From: Phycisphaerae bacterium
GTDB lineage: Bacteria; Planctomycetota; Phycisphaerae; Sedimentisphaerales; UBA12454
Length of the DNA stretch: 64,000 bases
Direction of reading: 5' to 3'
Assembly (NCBI GenBank): GCA_041652575.1
Contig: JBAZHC010000001.1
Location: forward strand, 186,001 to 250,000
Shown here: one piece after another, positions 45,820 to 53,344 of the stretch
Position numbering within the stretch: position 1 is the first letter of the stretch
Layout of the letters: every line of letters begins with the position of its first letter
Translations under genes and position numbers: made by a program
The notes under the pieces: generated by a model
What the model saw: only the letters and a program-made list of their open reading frames with translations
Database searches by the model: none
What the model was told of the DNA's origin: nothing

Positions 45820-46944
45820 ATGGCTAAACCCGTAAAATATCATTATGGCAAATTTCCGCCTAAGAAGATTGACTGGTCAAAACTTGTTCCATTGATAGGA
45901 CCTGCCAACGCAGCATTAGCCCGTTATGACGCAACTCTTTCTGTTATTCCAAATGCCACTATTCTCTTATCACCTATGACAATGCAGGAAGCCGTTCTTT
46001 CTTCCAAAATTGAGGGTACACAGGCCACTATGGGAGAGGTTTTGGAATATCAGGCTCAAGGTAAAAGTGCGGATATTCCAGATAGCAGAAAAAAAGATTT
46101 TAAAGAAGTGTTGAACTACAGAATGGCTATCAGGCGTTCTATAAATTTGCTTAAAGATTTGCCTCTATGCCAGCGGCTGATTTGCGAAGCACATAAAAGC
46201 CTTATGCACGATGTTAGAGGCGCAGACAAAACGCCGGGTCAGTATCGCAGGATTCAAAATTATATTGGCAAACCTGGATGTTCAGTTGAACAGGCGCGTT
46301 TTGTCCCAATTTCTTTGGATAAGCTGCAGGAAGGTATGGGCGATTGGGACAAATATATTCATGATAAGACCGTTGCAGACAAATTGGTTCATCTTGCTAT
46401 TCTTCACGCAGAATTTGAAGCGATACATCCTTTTCTTGACGGTAATGGCAGAATGGGCAGAATGTTCGTTCCATTATTTATAAATGTATCAGGCCTGATT
46501 AAAAGTCCGATGTTTTATATCAGTGCATATTTTGAAGCAAATCGCGATGAGTATTATGACCGGCTTCTTGCAGTTTCACGAGATGACGATTGGACCGGCT
46601 GGTGCACCTTCTTTCTTAAAGCAGTTGAGGTTCAGGCAACAGCAAATCAGCAAAAAGCTTCTGATATTTTATCACTATACGAAAGAAAGAAAATCGAGAT
46701 ACAAAATCTTACTCATTCGCAATATACGATGTATGCGTTAGATTTTATTTTCAAACATCCTATATTTAAATCAACCAATTTTGTAAATTCTGGGAAAATT
46801 TCTTCTCCCTCAGCGAGAAAGATACTGTCTGATTTACACACTGGGGGCATTATTAAGGTATTAACTCAAGCAAGTGGCCGTCGACCAGCCTTATATGTTT
46901 TTGCCGAGCTTATGAATACAGCTGAAGGTAAGAAGGTTTTTTGA
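45820..46944 (+). CDS. Fic-family AMPylator/DUF4172-type protein with winged helix
   Basis: 374 residues. The Fic motif H-P-F-L-D-G-N-G-R-M-G-R is near residue 203. The self-inhibitory motif S-S-K-I-E-G-T near residues 60-67 marks a class II Fic with an N-terminal inhibitory helix, so the enzyme is normally kept off. The C-terminal 80 residues form a winged helix (S-P-S-A-R-K-I-L-S-D-L). It would transfer AMP to a target protein. No antitoxin gene is adjacent, consistent with the internal inhibitor. Confidence 0.9.
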   Translation: MAKPVKYHYGKFPPKKIDWSKLVPLIGPANAALARYDATLSVIPNATILLSPMTMQEAVLSSKIEGTQATMGEVLEYQAQGKSADIPDSRKKDFKEVLNYRMAIRRSINLLKDLPLCQRLICEAHKSLMHDVRGADKTPGQYRRIQNYIGKPGCSVEQARFVPISLDKLQEGMGDWDKYIHDKTVADKLVHLAILHAEFEAIHPFLDGNGRMGRMFVPLFINVSGLIKSPMFYISAYFEANRDEYYDRLLAVSRDDDWTGWCTFFLKAVEVQATANQQKASDILSLYERKKIEIQNLTHSQYTMYALDFIFKHPIFKSTNFVNSGKISSPSARKILSDLHTGGIIKVLTQASGRRPALYVFAELMNTAEGKKVF

Positions 46945-47104
46945 AAATACTATAATATCAACAAAACAGTTTGTTGATATTAAAATGGCATTTCAGTATC
47001 AATAAACAAATTTGCTGATATTTAAGTATCTGCAAACTTTGTTTAGTTAACTCCTTTTTATGAAAGCAGTTAAGCGATAATTCGTAAAAAATAAGGAAAC
47101 TGAC
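46945..47104. other. AT-rich region with short direct repeats
   Basis: Between the Fic stop and the terminator. It has repeated GTTTGTTGATATTAAA-like units (about 46968-47025), in both orientations. They may be operator half-sites, for example for Fic autoregulation, but no start follows. Confidence 0.35.
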
Positions 47105-47132
47105 AGGCCGGCCTTAAAGCCGGCCTTTTTTT
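47105..47132. terminator. Rho-independent terminator
   Basis: AGGCCGGC-CTTAAA-GCCGGCCT stem followed by TTTTTT. It serves the Fic gene. Confidence 0.88.
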
Positions 47133-47179
47133 ATCAGCCTCTTTTCACTATGAACTTGTAAAAAAACGTTTAATTAATT

Positions 47180-47249
47180 GCCGCTAAGGCACCAAGACAC
47201 AAAGTTTTTAATATATATTTTTTTCTCCGTGCCTTTGTGTCTTTGTGGC
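47180..47249. repeat. Dispersed hairpin repeat, family B, copy 4
   Basis: Arms GCCGCTAAGGCACCAAGACA and TGTCTTTGTGGC around an AT-rich loop, between the converging Fic and GNAT genes. Confidence 0.82.
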
Positions 47250-47254
47250 TTTTT

Positions 47255-47995
47255 TTATATTTTCAAATCACAATCGGCATTTCGCCAAAGATAATAGACA
47301 GGTCTTGCTGACAATCTGCTGATGAAAAATTCCGTTCTCTGAAGGCTGTCGGGCAGAGTCTTTGCCCTTCTGCCGTAGGCTGTGAGAAAATCTGTAATCT
47401 GCTTTTCAATAAAACGCTTTGCTTTCGTGTCAAGGCTCCGCAATAGGTACTGAGTTCTTTCGATATCGACAAGGTCGGATTCCTCGACGCCGACGGCGCT
47501 GAGAGCCTGTCGCAGTTTTACGCATCGCGGAGATACCGCGGCCTGGAATTTCACCATCCCGGCCTTTTCAAAAAAAGGATTGACCTTTCCCATCACGGCA
47601 AGAGACTCAATGTAAGGCATATTCAAAAGCGGCATCGTCTTTTGCACAAGCTCATACGCAAGTCCCAAAGCCCTGTATCGCGGCTCAATTACAACTCTTG
47701 CGATTGTTCGGATATTATTGTTTACAATCTGCATATTCGCGGTTGCTGAGCCTAATTTTGTAAACAGTCCCTTTGTTGCGATGTTGCGAAGCTGAACGCT
47801 GCAGGCAGGCATCGAATAAATGATTATGCCGATGACCGGTTCAATCCGGCCTCGCATCGGATGCGTATCGATGATTTTGTAAACTGCCGATACCGCTCCT
47901 GTTTTACAACTGCGATAATGAAACCTGCTAAGACCTTTGTAGTCTGCGATAGTTCCCGGAACTATTTTCAGATATTTTTTTATCGTGCAATTCAT
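47255..47995 (-). CDS. GNAT-type acetyltransferase-like protein (partner of ABC-like ATPase)
   Basis: 246 residues. The core resembles a GNAT fold: I-A-R-V-V-I-E-P-R-Y-R-A-L-G-L-A-Y-E-L has the R/Q-x-x-G-x-A/G acetyl-CoA site in an altered form, followed by V-M-G-K-V-N-P-F-F-E-K-A-G-M. In the COG2401 family, this kind of domain is fused to an ABC-type ATPase. Here it is a separate gene directly downstream of such an ATPase. It may acetylate something in a phage-like element. Substrate unknown. Confidence 0.6.
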   Translation of the reverse strand: MNCTIKKYLKIVPGTIADYKGLSRFHYRSCKTGAVSAVYKIIDTHPMRGRIEPVIGIIIYSMPACSVQLRNIATKGLFTKLGSATANMQIVNNNIRTIARVVIEPRYRALGLAYELVQKTMPLLNMPYIESLAVMGKVNPFFEKAGMVKFQAAVSPRCVKLRQALSAVGVEESDLVDIERTQYLLRSLDTKAKRFIEKQITDFLTAYGRRAKTLPDSLQRTEFFISRLSARPVYYLWRNADCDLKI

Positions 47996-48071
47996 ACAAA
48001 TATATCCTTTTTTTAAATCGCTGATTTTGCAGAAAATAAAAAATAATCAATGTAGTCTGTGTAATCTGCGA

Positions 48072-48713
48072 TTAAATATTTTTATAAATAATTTCTGCTT
48101 CGCCTGCCAGATGCTTGATAACGATAACCTGGGGCAGTAAATCGCTAAGCAAATCGTCGTGTGAGCTTGCGAGAATGAAGGTCTTACCTGTCTTTGCCGC
48201 GAATTTACGCAGGTTATAAGAGATAACTGCCGCCGTTACCCTGTCGAGGTTTGAGCAGAACTCATCGGCAAAGATATATTGTTTATCGCCTGCGATGGCT
48301 TTGGCGATGCGGTAGCGGTACTTCTGGCCTTCGCTCAGTGTCGCGGGAGAATTGAGAACGCAGAACACATCTGTGAGACCTGCGCAGCTTAAAGTTCTTA
48401 GCGTCTCAAGGAAACTGCCGCTGAAACAATCAACGCAGGTCTTATCATCAGGCAGGGGGATATCGTCGATGTTGATTTTATCGTCGCCGCTGAATGTATT
48501 ATAGAATTCCCGCAGCAGAACACTTTTACCGCTTCCTGACGGGCCGGTGATGTAGGCAATCTGGCCGGGCGATAATTTTATTTCGCATTGATGAGTAACG
48601 GCGTTGTTTTTCAGTCTTTGTACCGTTATGCCGAACGCCCGTATTACGTCAGCGGCTTTGTCTGTCAGAGGCAGGTTCCAGTCGAATTTTTTGTTGGCTG
48701 ATAATGTAATCAT
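48072..48713 (-). CDS. ABC-type ATPase of the COG2401 kind
   Basis: 213 residues. Walker A I-T-G-P-S-G-S-G-K-S at about 55-64, signature-like L-S-E-G-Q-K-Y-R near 127-134, and Walker B Y-I-F-A-D-E-F-C-S-N-L-D near 146-157. No membrane partner is encoded nearby, so it is not a transporter of the usual type. A 4-bp overlap couples it to the HTH gene upstream, and a GNAT-like gene follows after 76 bp; this splits what is a single fused protein in COG2401. The link to phage terminases is an inference from neighbours and recall. Confidence 0.7.
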   Translation of the reverse strand: MITLSANKKFDWNLPLTDKAADVIRAFGITVQRLKNNAVTHQCEIKLSPGQIAYITGPSGSGKSVLLREFYNTFSGDDKINIDDIPLPDDKTCVDCFSGSFLETLRTLSCAGLTDVFCVLNSPATLSEGQKYRYRIAKAIAGDKQYIFADEFCSNLDRVTAAVISYNLRKFAAKTGKTFILASSHDDLLSDLLPQVIVIKHLAGEAEIIYKNI

Positions 48714-49090
48714 AATGAAAGCTCCGAATTTGTTCTTATTATTTTCTTCACTTTGTAATAGCTTAATCCCGTTTCGCGTGAGATTTGTGTTATGGTTTTT
48801 CCGCTGATGAATTTTTCTCTAAGGACGGGACTATCCTGCACAAGGGCGGTCAGAAAATTATCGCTGCTGATTCTGACGGCTATTTTTCTCAGTCTTCTCG
48901 CGATGGTCGCATCATTGACGCCTGCGGCTTTGGCGAGCGTTCTGTATTTTTGTCCGTTCAGAAAAATCATTACGAACGCCTTCTGCTCGGCAGGCAGCAT
49001 CTCTACTCTCGACAGCAGTTTCTCAAAGAGCCCCAAAAGCTCATTTCTGTCCATCTTTTGTATTGCCGTTATGGTTCGATGTGCCGTCAT
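48710..49090 (-). CDS. Helix-turn-helix protein, sigma-70 region-4-like
   Basis: 126 residues. Two helix-turn-helix motifs are visible: Y-R-T-L-A-K-A-A-G-V-N-D-A-T-I-A-R-R and I-T-Q-I-S-R-E-T-G-L-S-Y-Y-K-V. The layout L-P-A-E-Q-K-A-F-V-M-I-F-L resembles region 4 of extracytoplasmic sigma factors or phage antiterminator-like proteins. It is the first gene of the HTH-ATPase-GNAT operon and may regulate it. Confidence 0.62.
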   Translation of the reverse strand: MTAHRTITAIQKMDRNELLGLFEKLLSRVEMLPAEQKAFVMIFLNGQKYRTLAKAAGVNDATIARRLRKIAVRISSDNFLTALVQDSPVLREKFISGKTITQISRETGLSYYKVKKIIRTNSELSL

Positions 49091-49271
49091 AAAAAATCGT
49101 AAAATCCTGTTTTATAAGCCTTTTTAAAGTTAGATAAACATCAAATATGTGCGTATTTTAACAAAAAATGCTAAAAAAGCAAGCAAATTTTGGCGTAATT
49201 TGTTAATTTTTTTTAAAGTTCTATAAATATCTAACAAGAATGGGTTTAGGAGAGGGCTTTTACATAAGGGT

Positions 49272-49300
49272 TTGCATTGCAGGTGTAATTATGGTATTTT
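49272..49300 (+). promoter_or_regulatory. Promoter of the FHA protein gene
   Basis: TTGCAT (49272-49277), 17-bp spacer, TATTTT (49295-49300), 52 bp before the ATG. Confidence 0.5.
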
Positions 49301-49351
49301 TTATGCAGCAGATAAAATGCAGGCTTCAGACCAATCAATCGGGACGGAGAT

Positions 49352-50317
49352 ATGGAAAATACGATACATCCCGTTAGAGACGAGTTCTCTAACAAACCTG
49401 ACGGCAGCAATAAACAACCTGTCTCTAACGGGATACATCTGATTGTCAAGCGCAGCGACCAAACGATAAACGACCTTAAGTTTGACAAAACTCCAGTCTA
49501 TCTTGGCCGTAAAACCGGCATCCAGGTATTTCTGCCCGACGCGGCAGTGTCGCGCGAACACGCGGTGATTTATCTTAAAGAGGACAAATGGCAGGTCGAA
49601 GATTTGGATTCGGCCAACAAAACATATCTGAATGGCGAGGCAATCCACAAGGCTGAAATCAAAACCGGCGACATTGTGAAAATATCTGATTTTACCGTAG
49701 AGATTGACCTTGGAGATAATGCTAAAAAAGAACCGGAGCACACCTCCGGCAGCGACGATACGGTCGCATTGGAAGCGGCATCGCTATCGACGCCTCGCGA
49801 TGAGGTCATTGTAAGAAGGCCTGACGCGTCGCACGCACCGGCAATGAGACTGGCGGCAAGGAGATTGACCGATTTCGCTCAGGCTGTCGAGGCGCTCGGC
49901 GACGCAAAAAATCTTGATGAACTGGTAATTGCTTTGCTGAAACTTTCGTTGCAGCAGTTCACAGCTTTTCATGTCTGGTGCGGCGTAAGAAGTTCCAACA
50001 GCGGCCCGATAACTTATCAGGCCGGCAAAAGAAGAGACGGCAAGCCGGTACAGCTAAGCGAACTGAGACTGGCTCCTAAAATTACGGATTCATTTGAAAA
50101 GGGCCAATCGCTGGTTCTTCCGCAGGTCGCGGCAAAACTCGAAACAACAGACAGAATACGCTCAGCGATGATATCAAGTATTAAGCGGCCGAGCGGCTGT
50201 TTCGGCGTAATCTACGTTGACAACGCTATGGTGCACGAACATTACAGCCTCAGCGATTTGGACTACCTGATGATTCTGGCGATGCACACAGCGGGGGTTC
50301 TTAAAACCCATCTGTAA
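49352..50317 (+). CDS. FHA-GAF domain protein with in-frame insertion near the N-terminus
   Basis: 321 residues. The first residues are M-E-N-T-I-H, then 23 residues encoded by the inserted element, and then I-H-L-I-V-K-R-S resumes the FHA fold. The FHA motif is visible as Y-L-G-R-K-T-G and S-R-E-H-A-V-I-Y. A GAF-like domain covers about residues 165-315 (C-F-G-V-I-Y-V-D-N). It likely reads phosphothreonine on a partner, and the GAF half may bind a small molecule. The reconstructed original N-terminus is M-E-N-T-I-H-L-I-V-K-R-S. Confidence 0.85.
   Translation: MENTIHPVRDEFSNKPDGSNKQPVSNGIHLIVKRSDQTINDLKFDKTPVYLGRKTGIQVFLPDAAVSREHAVIYLKEDKWQVEDLDSANKTYLNGEAIHKAEIKTGDIVKISDFTVEIDLGDNAKKEPEHTSGSDDTVALEAASLSTPRDEVIVRRPDASHAPAMRLAARRLTDFAQAVEALGDAKNLDELVIALLKLSLQQFTAFHVWCGVRSSNSGPITYQAGKRRDGKPVQLSELRLAPKITDSFEKGQSLVLPQVAAKLETTDRIRSAMISSIKRPSGCFGVIYVDNAMVHEHYSLSDLDYLMILAMHTAGVLKTHL
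49369..49433. mobile_element. Palindromic insertion element, family A, copy 5 (65 bp), in frame
   Basis: Ends TCCCGTTAGAGAC and GTCTCTAACGGGA, with TACA duplicated at 49365-49368 and 49434-49437. Element plus duplication is 69 bp and preserves the FHA frame, adding P-V-R-D...S-N-G. CCTGACGGC is shared with copy 4. Confidence 0.9.
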
Positions 50318-50350
50318 TCCGGAAAACTCAGACAAAAAAACTGCCGAGGA

Positions 50351-50500
50351 TCAAAAATTCTAAATTCGAATATCGAAATCCTAAACAAATCCGAATTACC
50401 AAAATTCAAATGTCCGAAACCCGCGGCTTTTTTGTTTTGAGCATTTGGAAATTCGAGTTTTGAATTTGTTTCGGATTTAGGATTTCGTGCTTTGAGTTTA
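50351..50500. repeat. Large imperfect inverted repeat
   Basis: CGAAATCCTAAACAAATCCG and related words in the left half pair with CGGATTTAGGATTTCG in the right half. About 150 bp, with no ORF. A dispersed repeat of this kind is plausible but only one copy is present here. Just after it, GGCCCCCAGCGTTACCGGGGG forms a small hairpin (about 50513-50535). The remaining leader to 50773 shows nothing else. Confidence 0.6.
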
Positions 50501-50773
50501 GTTTCTCCTCAAAGGCCCCCAGCGTTACCGGGGGATGTTTAACGTCCGCATAAATTTCAAAAAAAAATCAGCGTTTTTTGTCCTCAGTCCGGTAAAACAA
50601 ATCCTTAAATACGGCACATCCATTTTCTCGAAAAAACAATCCATTTCCAGTCGCCAAAGCGAAAATTTTCATAGCCTGAAAGTATAATCACATTATATAT
50701 ATCACTGCTTTGTGGCAGATGGTACAGGTTTCAGGAAAGAAGAAGATTGAAAGAGATATTTGGAGAGAAGAAG

Positions 50774-51508
50774 ATGAAAGTCTGTATTTTTGTCTATTGT
50801 TTTTTGGCGATAGTCTGCGTATCGGCCTTTGCCTGCATTAACACAATCGAGATGGCTTATTACGCGGTCGATGCCGGCGGCCAGCAGAGCGTAAGTCTGA
50901 ACGGCCACGCCTACAACGGCGCCAACGGCGTAATGGTCATGAACACACGCAATCCAATCGGTGAGCTTGCAAATCTTATCGGCGACCACATCTGGACGTA
51001 TTGCTATGACCACGGCTCTTACAGCAGCTTTTCTTACGAGAGGTTTAATGTCGCTATGCTGCAGGATGCTATGAACAGTAATAAGGCTGATTTAATTAGT
51101 CAGCTATGGGCGCAGCATTATGACAGCTCATGGCAGAGCGATACCTATATCTATTACAACGGCTTCGTGAGCGGTCAGCCCGCAAACACAGTTGAAAACC
51201 AGCAGGCTCTTGCGTTCAGTTTCGCCGTGTATGAAATTACTTATGATTTCAACGGCAGCATCAGTTCGCTGAATTTGTCGAACGGCTCTCTCAGGGCAAA
51301 CGCATCCGGAACAAATCCGTCCGCGGCGGTTTCCATCGCGCAGGGCTGGCTGAACAGTCTGATTTTACCGTGCAATTATACCGGCCCGATGGCGCAGCTT
51401 GTTTCGCTGAGCAGTTGTTCGCTGCAGGATGTTATTGTTGAAATTCCTGAGCCGGCCACGATGACCCTGTTGTCTGTCGGCCTGCTTGCTCTGCGAAGGA
51501 GAAAATAA
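50774..51508 (+). CDS. Secreted thioester/Cys-type PEP-CTERM protein
   Basis: 244 residues from ATG 50774, which follows GGAGAGAAGAAG (in-frame ATG also at 50747). Signal peptide at residues 1-18. The motif H-I-W-T-Y-C-Y-D-H-G-S-Y and W-x-Q-H-Y-D-x-S-W have the feel of a thioester-forming adhesin domain, but this is only suggestive. The sorting signal I-P-E-P-A-T-M-T-L-L and R-R-R-K are present. Confidence 0.83.
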   Translation: MKVCIFVYCFLAIVCVSAFACINTIEMAYYAVDAGGQQSVSLNGHAYNGANGVMVMNTRNPIGELANLIGDHIWTYCYDHGSYSSFSYERFNVAMLQDAMNSNKADLISQLWAQHYDSSWQSDTYIYYNGFVSGQPANTVENQQALAFSFAVYEITYDFNGSISSLNLSNGSLRANASGTNPSAAVSIAQGWLNSLILPCNYTGPMAQLVSLSSCSLQDVIVEIPEPATMTLLSVGLLALRRRK

Positions 51509-51518
51509 GAAATTCCGG

Positions 51519-51545
51519 TTGACATCGCGGAATATTTATTATAAG
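51519..51545 (+). promoter_or_regulatory. Possible promoter of the small membrane protein
   Basis: TTGACA (51519-51524) and TATAAG (51540-51545), spacer 15 bp, which is shorter than the optimum. Confidence 0.4.
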
Positions 51546-51610
51546 AGCTGATTATAGCCTGTTTTTCAGGTCATATCCGTACGCAATGAAATTCTGTAAG
51601 GAGACAGAAA

Positions 51611-51826
51611 ATGAAACTTAATGTAAAAGCATTCGCGCTGACGTTCGGTTTATGGTGGGGGTTTGGGCTGTTCTTCCTGACATGGTGGCTTATAGTCTTT
51701 GACGGCGCTTCGAGCGAGGCCACATTTATCGGCAGGCTCTATCGCGGTTATACCGTAACTCCGCTCGGCTCAATCATTGGTCTTGTATGGGCGTTTTTTG
51801 ACGGTGCTGCCGGCGGGGCGATTTGA
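51611..51826 (+). CDS. Small membrane protein, holin-like, possibly truncated
   Basis: 71 residues with two hydrophobic segments (about residues 8-30 and 50-66) around a short loop. From memory it resembles proteins annotated as phage-holin-like in planctomycetes (F-G-L-W-W-G-F-G-L-F-F-L-T-W-W, R-G-Y-x-V-T-P-L-G-S-I-I-G-L-V-W). Relatives continue past G-G-A-I, so the TGA here may be premature. AAGGAGAC precedes the start. Confidence 0.65.
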   Translation: MKLNVKAFALTFGLWWGFGLFFLTWWLIVFDGASSEATFIGRLYRGYTVTPLGSIIGLVWAFFDGAAGGAI

Positions 51827-52197
51827 GATTTTTCCGCCGGTTCCTGCCCTACCCTGCCCTGCCATTTTCCTATTAATATCAAATTTTTATATATATTATT
51901 TTTTCTCGCACTTAATAGAAATCCCCAGGGCAAGCATAGGCAATTCAGGAGGAGAATAAATCCAATGATTCAGTTGCATAATTTGAAATTTCGCTATCTT
52001 GTCTGATTGCAAGATATTCATAATAATATGCTCTGACATTCATTGTTTCTCATAAGCCTCCACGAGATTTTACCTGTGAGGATTACGGTTTGTCAACAGA
52101 GTACGTCTTTTTTTCTTGACTTTTTACCTGATTTTCTTATTATTATAGGACTTGAATTGTATGGAATCTGTGAAAGTTTTTCAAAAGGAGGAAAGAA
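51827..52197. other. Intergenic region with a micro-ORF
   Basis: 371 bp. Holds a perfect AGGAGGAG (51947-51954) ten bases before an ATG at 51965 that opens a 13-codon ORF ending at 52006. TTGACT at 52116 with an AT-rich -10 region near 52139-52146 is a weak promoter candidate for the next gene. No other structure was seen. Confidence 0.4.
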
Positions 52198-53322
52198 ATG
52201 AAAAAGACAATTATTTTAGCAACTCTTTGTATCCTAATAATTTGCGGCAATTCTTTCGCGGGCAGAGTGTGGTTTTATAATGAAATTACCCCTCCGCAGG
52301 GTTCGCCGTTTATACCCGCCGGCAATACGGCGATAGGGATGCGGAGTGATAATACCTGGCCGGTAGTCGGTTATGCCGGTCCGGCGGACGGTGCGGCCGC
52401 TATGCTGCCGGGAGTCTGGATGCCGACGACATTTAATTTTGCAGGTCAATATCTTGACGGTGCAACTGCACCCGATGGTACTGTTGCTTTTGCGGATAAT
52501 GCCGGACAGGTTGTAATGCTCGGCAAAACCGGATGGAGCAGCGGCTCTTATAATGGTTCGGCAATGTATAGAAGTTCAATAGCTTTCAACAACAATTCTG
52601 CGCCTGCGGTTTTAAGCAGGTCTGTAGGAACCGGCGAGCTTACGTTGTCAATGAAGTCCGGCTCCGCGTGGTATGGCAGTACGATTCAGGAATATTCAGG
52701 CGGGCCGGGATTTCAGTCTGAAGCATTCGCAGTGGGTTTCGATTCGTACAATCAGGTGAACGTCGCATTTAGAGACGGCTCAATGCTTCGTTATGCCACT
52801 AAAGGCGTTCTTACAGGCAATCAATGGGTCTTAAATTCTCCTGAAGACGCTCCTGAAATCGGCGGCAGCGGCCAGATAGATATGGCACTTACAAATAATG
52901 ATGTGCCTTATGTTTTATACAGCGATATGAATTTTCTCAAATATTCCATATACGACAGGCAAAGTGATTCCTGGACGATGGGAATACTTGATGCACTGAC
53001 TGGCGGATTACCAGGCGGAAATTTCTGTGTCGCGGCAGACAATAACGGCGGAATAGGAGTCGCTTATGTAACACAGTTCGCAGGCCAGAATATGCTCAGT
53101 TTCGCTTATAATGACGGCAGCGGCTGGATGCTTCCGGAAAGACTTATACAGGCCGATATAAATAAAATGGTCGGACTGGCGTTCGATTATGAAAACAATC
53201 CTGTTATTTCTTACGTCGGTATGGACGGGAAGATGAGAATCGCTTATGACCCTGTTGAAATTCCGGAACCTGCGACAATGGCAATATTAGCTTTAGGCCT
53301 TGCCTTTATCAGGCGCAGATAA
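52198..53322 (+). CDS. Secreted propeller-like PEP-CTERM protein
   Basis: 374 residues. Signal peptide at residues 1-21. Repeated short blocks of the propeller type (T-A-I-G-M-R-S-D-N-T-W-P-V-V-G-Y, D-M-A-L-T-N-N-D-V-P-Y-V-L-Y) follow. The sorting signal I-P-E-P-A-T-M-A-I-L ends in R-R-R. AAAGGAGG precedes the ATG. The downstream gene at 53345 is a paralog with a dockerin instead of a PEP-CTERM end. Confidence 0.87.
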   Translation: MKKTIILATLCILIICGNSFAGRVWFYNEITPPQGSPFIPAGNTAIGMRSDNTWPVVGYAGPADGAAAMLPGVWMPTTFNFAGQYLDGATAPDGTVAFADNAGQVVMLGKTGWSSGSYNGSAMYRSSIAFNNNSAPAVLSRSVGTGELTLSMKSGSAWYGSTIQEYSGGPGFQSEAFAVGFDSYNQVNVAFRDGSMLRYATKGVLTGNQWVLNSPEDAPEIGGSGQIDMALTNNDVPYVLYSDMNFLKYSIYDRQSDSWTMGILDALTGGLPGGNFCVAADNNGGIGVAYVTQFAGQNMLSFAYNDGSGWMLPERLIQADINKMVGLAFDYENNPVISYVGMDGKMRIAYDPVEIPEPATMAILALGLAFIRRR

Positions 53323-53344
53323 AAAAGCAGGAAGGAAGAATAAG

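Noticed and set aside
48072..48713. ATPase as part of an ABC transporter
   Set aside because: No membrane or binding protein nearby; coupled to HTH and GNAT genes instead.
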